Shown in pieces: positions 60,858 to 64,000 of a DNA stretch of 64,000 bases. The translations under genes were made by a program, and so were the position numbers. The notes below the pieces were generated by a model. That model worked only from the letters and a program-made list of their open reading frames with translations. It was not told where the DNA came from and searched no databases. Each line of letters begins with the position of its first letter. Positions within the stretch are counted from its first letter, which is position 1. The stretch is from Pseudomonadota bacterium (lineage in GTDB: Bacteria; Pseudomonadota; Gammaproteobacteria; Steroidobacterales; Steroidobacteraceae): positions 1 through 64,000 of the forward strand of contig JAEZFW010000049.1 in the NCBI GenBank assembly GCA_023417315.1. The letters run 5' to 3'.

Positions 60858-61604
60858 ATGCGATTCCAGTTTTCCGACGTTGCTTTCCGGTATGAGCCGT
60901 ATCCGATTGGACTTGCGCGCGAGGTGCTGGCTGCGAGCAGCTACAAGCGGCTGATCGAAGCATGGCCCGCGACAGAGTTGTTCGAATTCAAGCAACAACT
61001 GGGTAACAAATATTCGCTCTCGGAAGTAAACAATCCGGCACACTATCGCCGCTTCGTCCGTACGCAGGCTGCATGGAAGGAAATGCACTCGTACGTGAAA
61101 AGCAGCGAGTTCATGCATGAAGTAATCGCACTGCTCTACGAGCACCACATGGATCTCGGACTGAGCGGTGCGATATTGGCGCGCCGGCAGGCAGGCTTGT
61201 CCTTCATAGACCAGCTCAAGGTGCTGCGTAAGACGCGCAAGTTGAGCGCGAGATTCGAATTCTCAATGCTGCCGGCGGATGGCGGGTACATCAAGCCGCA
61301 TACGGACGCTCCACAGAAGATCATCACTCTCGTGATCTCGATGATGGCGCCGGACGAGTGGGATCCGCGTTTTGGAGGCGGGACGGATGTGATGAGACCT
61401 CGCGACGTCACGCGCAGCTATAACTACATGAATCGCCAGTTCGAGTTCGAACAGATGGAAACCCTTCATTCGTTTCCGTTCGAGCCGAACCAAGCGGTGA
61501 TCTTCATCAAGACCTTCAATTCATGGCATGCGGTGCAACCCATTCAGGGCGGTGGCAGCAAGACCATGCGCAAGACTTTGACCATCAACATCGAAGCGAA
61601 ATGA
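60858..61604 (+). CDS. 2-oxoglutarate/Fe(II)-dependent oxygenase
   Basis: A 248-residue dioxygenase-like protein. The iron ligands are His148 and Asp150 in KPHTDAP and His224 in NSWHAVQPI; Arg238 in MRKTLTI would bind 2-oxoglutarate. The N-terminal half is helical and may hold the substrate. Such enzymes hydroxylate proteins, lipids or sugars. The stop overlaps the next ATG (ATGA), tying it to the FkbM methyltransferase, so a hydroxylation-methylation pair on a glycan or lipid precursor is plausible, as inference. Confidence 0.82.
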   Translation: MRFQFSDVAFRYEPYPIGLAREVLAASSYKRLIEAWPATELFEFKQQLGNKYSLSEVNNPAHYRRFVRTQAAWKEMHSYVKSSEFMHEVIALLYEHHMDLGLSGAILARRQAGLSFIDQLKVLRKTRKLSARFEFSMLPADGGYIKPHTDAPQKIITLVISMMAPDEWDPRFGGGTDVMRPRDVTRSYNYMNRQFEFEQMETLHSFPFEPNQAVIFIKTFNSWHAVQPIQGGGSKTMRKTLTINIEAK

Positions 61605-62446
61605 CCACTCACAGCGCGGTGCGACCGCAATCAAGCTACTCCTTCATCGATCGTCTTCGCTTCTACCTGCGCAGGCGACTGGTGAAGGTGGTGGAGACCA
61701 GCGACGGTGAGCGTACCTACACGTTCCGTTGCGAATCATTGATTGATGTGGGCAGAGCGCGCACCCTTTTGTCGAAGGAGAGCGGTACGGTCGAATGGAT
61801 TCGCAGCCATGTGAAGCCTGGGCAGGTCTTCTATGATATCGGCGCGAATATGGGGATCTACACGCCGCTCGCTGCCGCGCGCGTAGGCGCGGCCGGCCGG
61901 GTTTACGCCTTCGAACCTCACGTCGCGAACGTGCATACGCTGCTGCACAACGTGAAGATGAACGGCATGGATCAGATCGTCCACGTCATGTCCTGCGCGC
62001 TGAACGACAAAGAAGGGTACTTCGACTTCAACTACTACTCGGACGTATCAGGTTCGTCGAACAGTCAGCTCAATGACAGTCGCGACGGCACGGACAAGGA
62101 GTTTCGCCCTGTCCTGCGGGAGAAAAAATTCGCGACGACGATCGACTCATTGGTGGAGTCCCAGACGATTCTTCCCGCGCACCACATCAAGATCGACGTC
62201 GATGGCAACGAGATGCTGATCCTGCACGGCATGTCTGGATTGCTCTCGGGGGTTGCGCGGCCATTGAGCATCCAGATCGAGGTGAACACGCGCTACAAGG
62301 CGGAGTTGTTCGAGTTCATGCGCACGCATGGATTCGTGGAGACTGCTCGTCACTACACGATGGAAGGAAAAGGCAAGCTCGAGCGCGGCGCCGATCCTGA
62401 AGCGATTTCCTATAACGCAGTCTTCAGCTCGCACCGACCCACGTGA
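61601..62446 (+). CDS. FkbM family methyltransferase
   Basis: FkbM-type enzymes O-methylate hydroxyls, often on sugars. From the ATG at 61601 (ATGA overlap) the protein has 281 residues. Motif I is VFYDIGANMGIYTPLAA, then AFEPHVANVHTLLHNVKMNG, and the late block HIKIDVDGNEMLILHGM with the active-site acid is intact. It follows the oxygenase and precedes a Wzz gene in the same operon. Confidence 0.9.
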   Translation: MTTHSAVRPQSSYSFIDRLRFYLRRRLVKVVETSDGERTYTFRCESLIDVGRARTLLSKESGTVEWIRSHVKPGQVFYDIGANMGIYTPLAAARVGAAGRVYAFEPHVANVHTLLHNVKMNGMDQIVHVMSCALNDKEGYFDFNYYSDVSGSSNSQLNDSRDGTDKEFRPVLREKKFATTIDSLVESQTILPAHHIKIDVDGNEMLILHGMSGLLSGVARPLSIQIEVNTRYKAELFEFMRTHGFVETARHYTMEGKGKLERGADPEAISYNAVFSSHRPT

Positions 62447-62464
62447 GCTCGATGGATTGAAACG

Positions 62465-63361
62465 ATGAATACGACGCAATCAGACGAGATCAATCTCAAA
62501 GAATTGGTCAACGTGTTGTGGGAAGGGCGTTGGATCATCGTCTTGGTGACCCTTGCATTTACGGCTTTGGCTGCACTGGCCGCGTTCATCGTGCCAAAGA
62601 AGTATTCGGCTTCCGTAGTCATAGCACCGGTCTCGAACAACATGGCGGGCGGCGCATTCGGGGGTCTGAGCTCGCTTGCTGGGCAGTTCGGAGGACTGGC
62701 CTCGCTCGCCGGCATCACGATCGGCGATGACACCAGCAAGGCGGAGCCGATAGCGGTTCTGCAGTCGCAGACTCTCACGCAGCGCTACATCGATGAGAAT
62801 GAGCTGCTGTACGTGCTATTCGCGAAAGCGTGGGATGCCGGTGCGAAGCGGTGGAAGGTAACGGATCCAGAGAAGATGCCGACGCTCTGGAAGGCGAACC
62901 AGTACTTCAGCAAGAAGATTCGCAGCGTGACGGAAGACAAGAAGACTGGAATGTACACCATGACTATTACGTGGCGAGACCCGGAGATCGCTGCCAAGTG
63001 GGCGAACGACTTGGTCAAGATGACCAACGACTATCTGCGCGAAAAGAAAGTTCGCGAGTCCGAACGCAACATCGCGTACCTCCAGGATCAGGCGGCGAAG
63101 ACCGAAGTGGTGCAGGTGCGTACAGCGATCTATAGCATCCTCGAGTCCGAGATCCAGGCAGTGATGCTCGCACGCGGGAGCGATGAGTACGCGCTGAAAG
63201 TGATCGATCGTGCGATGCCACCGGAACGCGCATCGTTCCCTCAACCGACTATCTGGATAATCGGTGGCTTTCTGATGGGAGGCCTCATCTCCGTTGTGTT
63301 GGTCGTGGTGCTGCGTGCCTGGCGCGAGGCGCGCGCACCGGGCGCGACGAAAGGATCGTGA
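62465..63361 (+). CDS. Chain-length determinant protein, Wzz family (copy 2)
   Basis: The 298-residue protein has the Wzz layout: INLKELVNVLWEGRWIIVLV entering the first membrane helix, FIVPKKYSASVVI after it, the periplasmic coil, and a C-terminal helix IWIIGGFLMGGLISVVLVVVL. The glycine-rich AGGAFGGLSSLAGQFGGLASLAG matches a run in the first Wzz (32254). No kinase domain is attached. It would control length of the second polymer. Confidence 0.9.
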   Translation: MNTTQSDEINLKELVNVLWEGRWIIVLVTLAFTALAALAAFIVPKKYSASVVIAPVSNNMAGGAFGGLSSLAGQFGGLASLAGITIGDDTSKAEPIAVLQSQTLTQRYIDENELLYVLFAKAWDAGAKRWKVTDPEKMPTLWKANQYFSKKIRSVTEDKKTGMYTMTITWRDPEIAAKWANDLVKMTNDYLREKKVRESERNIAYLQDQAAKTEVVQVRTAIYSILESEIQAVMLARGSDEYALKVIDRAMPPERASFPQPTIWIIGGFLMGGLISVVLVVVLRAWREARAPGATKGS

Positions 63362-63398
63362 GATTCATCGCGACAGTCAGGATCTGAGGCGCGAAGTC

Positions 63399-64000
63399 GT
63401 GGCATCGTTGCTGCGCATCGTGGTCGTGCTGTACCAAGTGCCGCTCAGGAGCTTGAGGCCACTGTTAGAGGATCTGCGCGCGGCATCAGTAGGTTTGGAC
63501 GCCGTCGTAACCGTGGTGAGCAATCGCGACGACATCGTGGATCGTGTGCGAAGCCCCAGGGCGGTGCAGCTCGGACAAGGGCTGCGCCTAGAGGCCGTAT
63601 ACCAACATAACCGCTACGGAGTCGCAGGTGCATATAACTATGCGATCCAGCGAGCCGCTCCCGAGGATCTCCTGATATTGCTCGATGGCGATGCTCGATT
63701 GGGCGGTCGCTACTTCTCCGAAGTAGCCTCGCGTCGAACGCGTCTGGCGACAGGCATATGCTTCGCAACTCTGGAGCAATTTTCCGGCCGGATGCGTGTG
63801 TCGCCGTACGCAATGGTGGGCAGCGTTCCCCGACCTATCGACGGTACGCTTGCGGGTCCCATCCTAAAGTTCGCGGACGGGGTAGGCGTGATTAACTCCG
63901 GCCTGGCCGGTTCCGTGGCATCGTTCCGAGCTGTCGACGGATTTTCTTCGGACATGCCTCTCGATCTATCCGACGTCGTGTGGTCGAGGGAAGCGGCTCG
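63399..64000 (+). CDS. Family 2 glycosyltransferase, 5' part only
   Basis: An open frame from GTG 63399 runs without a stop to the window end (about 200 residues). It begins with the strand LLRIVVVLYQVPL, contains NRYGVAGAYNYAI and ends in LILLDGDARLG with the acidic DGD pair typical of GT-A rhamnosyl- and related transferases. The remainder, PLDLSDVVWSREA, resembles the acceptor-side segment of rhamnosyltransferases. The presence of the rml genes makes rhamnose a candidate donor. The 3' end lies outside the window. Confidence 0.75.
   Translation, partial: MASLLRIVVVLYQVPLRSLRPLLEDLRAASVGLDAVVTVVSNRDDIVDRVRSPRAVQLGQGLRLEAVYQHNRYGVAGAYNYAIQRAAPEDLLILLDGDARLGGRYFSEVASRRTRLATGICFATLEQFSGRMRVSPYAMVGSVPRPIDGTLAGPILKFADGVGVINSGLAGSVASFRAVDGFSSDMPLDLSDVVWSREAA

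Overview
The window reads as the chromosome of a GC-rich Gammaproteobacterium. The gene orders tig-clpP-clpX-lon-hup-tRNA-Val-tRNA-Asp-ppiD and mltD-gloB-methyltransferase-rnhA-dnaQ are typical of that class. A placement near Xanthomonadales, Nevskiales or Steroidobacteraceae is my inference from gene order and protein similarity, not a computed result.

Positions 1-20300 are mainly housekeeping. Proteostasis genes come first (tig, clpP, clpX, lon, ppiD), with HU and two tRNAs among them. FabI, a three-LysM lytic transglycosylase, glyoxalase II, a methyltransferase, RNase HI, the DNA polymerase III epsilon subunit and NhaB follow. A WbpE-like aminotransferase gene sits between rnhA and dnaQ. 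Almost every spacer here carries short arrays of about four tandem 7-base units, usually as an inverted pair: one arm at or inside the stop codon of one gene, the other 6-20 bases before the start codon of the next. This is the least explained structure in the window.

Positions 18444-25455 hold sugar-nucleotide genes (TviB-like UDP-GlcNAc 6-dehydrogenase, UDP-glucuronate 4-epimerase, pgi), a small four-helix-bundle (S23-family) gene enclosed by a matching pair of heptamer arms, a small membrane protein and a Tat-exported PhoX-like protein.

Positions 25673-64000 are a large envelope or extracellular polysaccharide locus with two or more layers. Block one (25673-39494) has a long Wza-type SLBB export protein, a Wzx flippase, two unusual P-loop proteins, a Wzz, a Wzy-like polymerase, an acyltransferase, two GT4 glycosyltransferases and a WbpV/WbpL-like pair that would start glycan synthesis on undecaprenyl phosphate. 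A beta-helix lipoprotein gene lies on the opposite strand. Block two (41182-64000) has tandem WbpM-like dehydratases, a second Wza paralogue, the dTDP-rhamnose genes in the order rmlA-C-D-B, a Wzi-like outer-membrane protein, a second Wzx, UDP-galactopyranose mutase, a GT4, a MurJ-like flippase, two class I methyltransferases, a 2OG-Fe(II) oxygenase, an FkbM methyltransferase, a second Wzz and the start of a family 2 glycosyltransferase that runs off the window. Together they suggest a Wzx/Wzy-dependent polymer or polymers containing a 4-keto-derived HexNAc, rhamnose, galactofuranose and uronic acids, with methyl and acetyl decoration. The heptamer arrays are not seen in this part.
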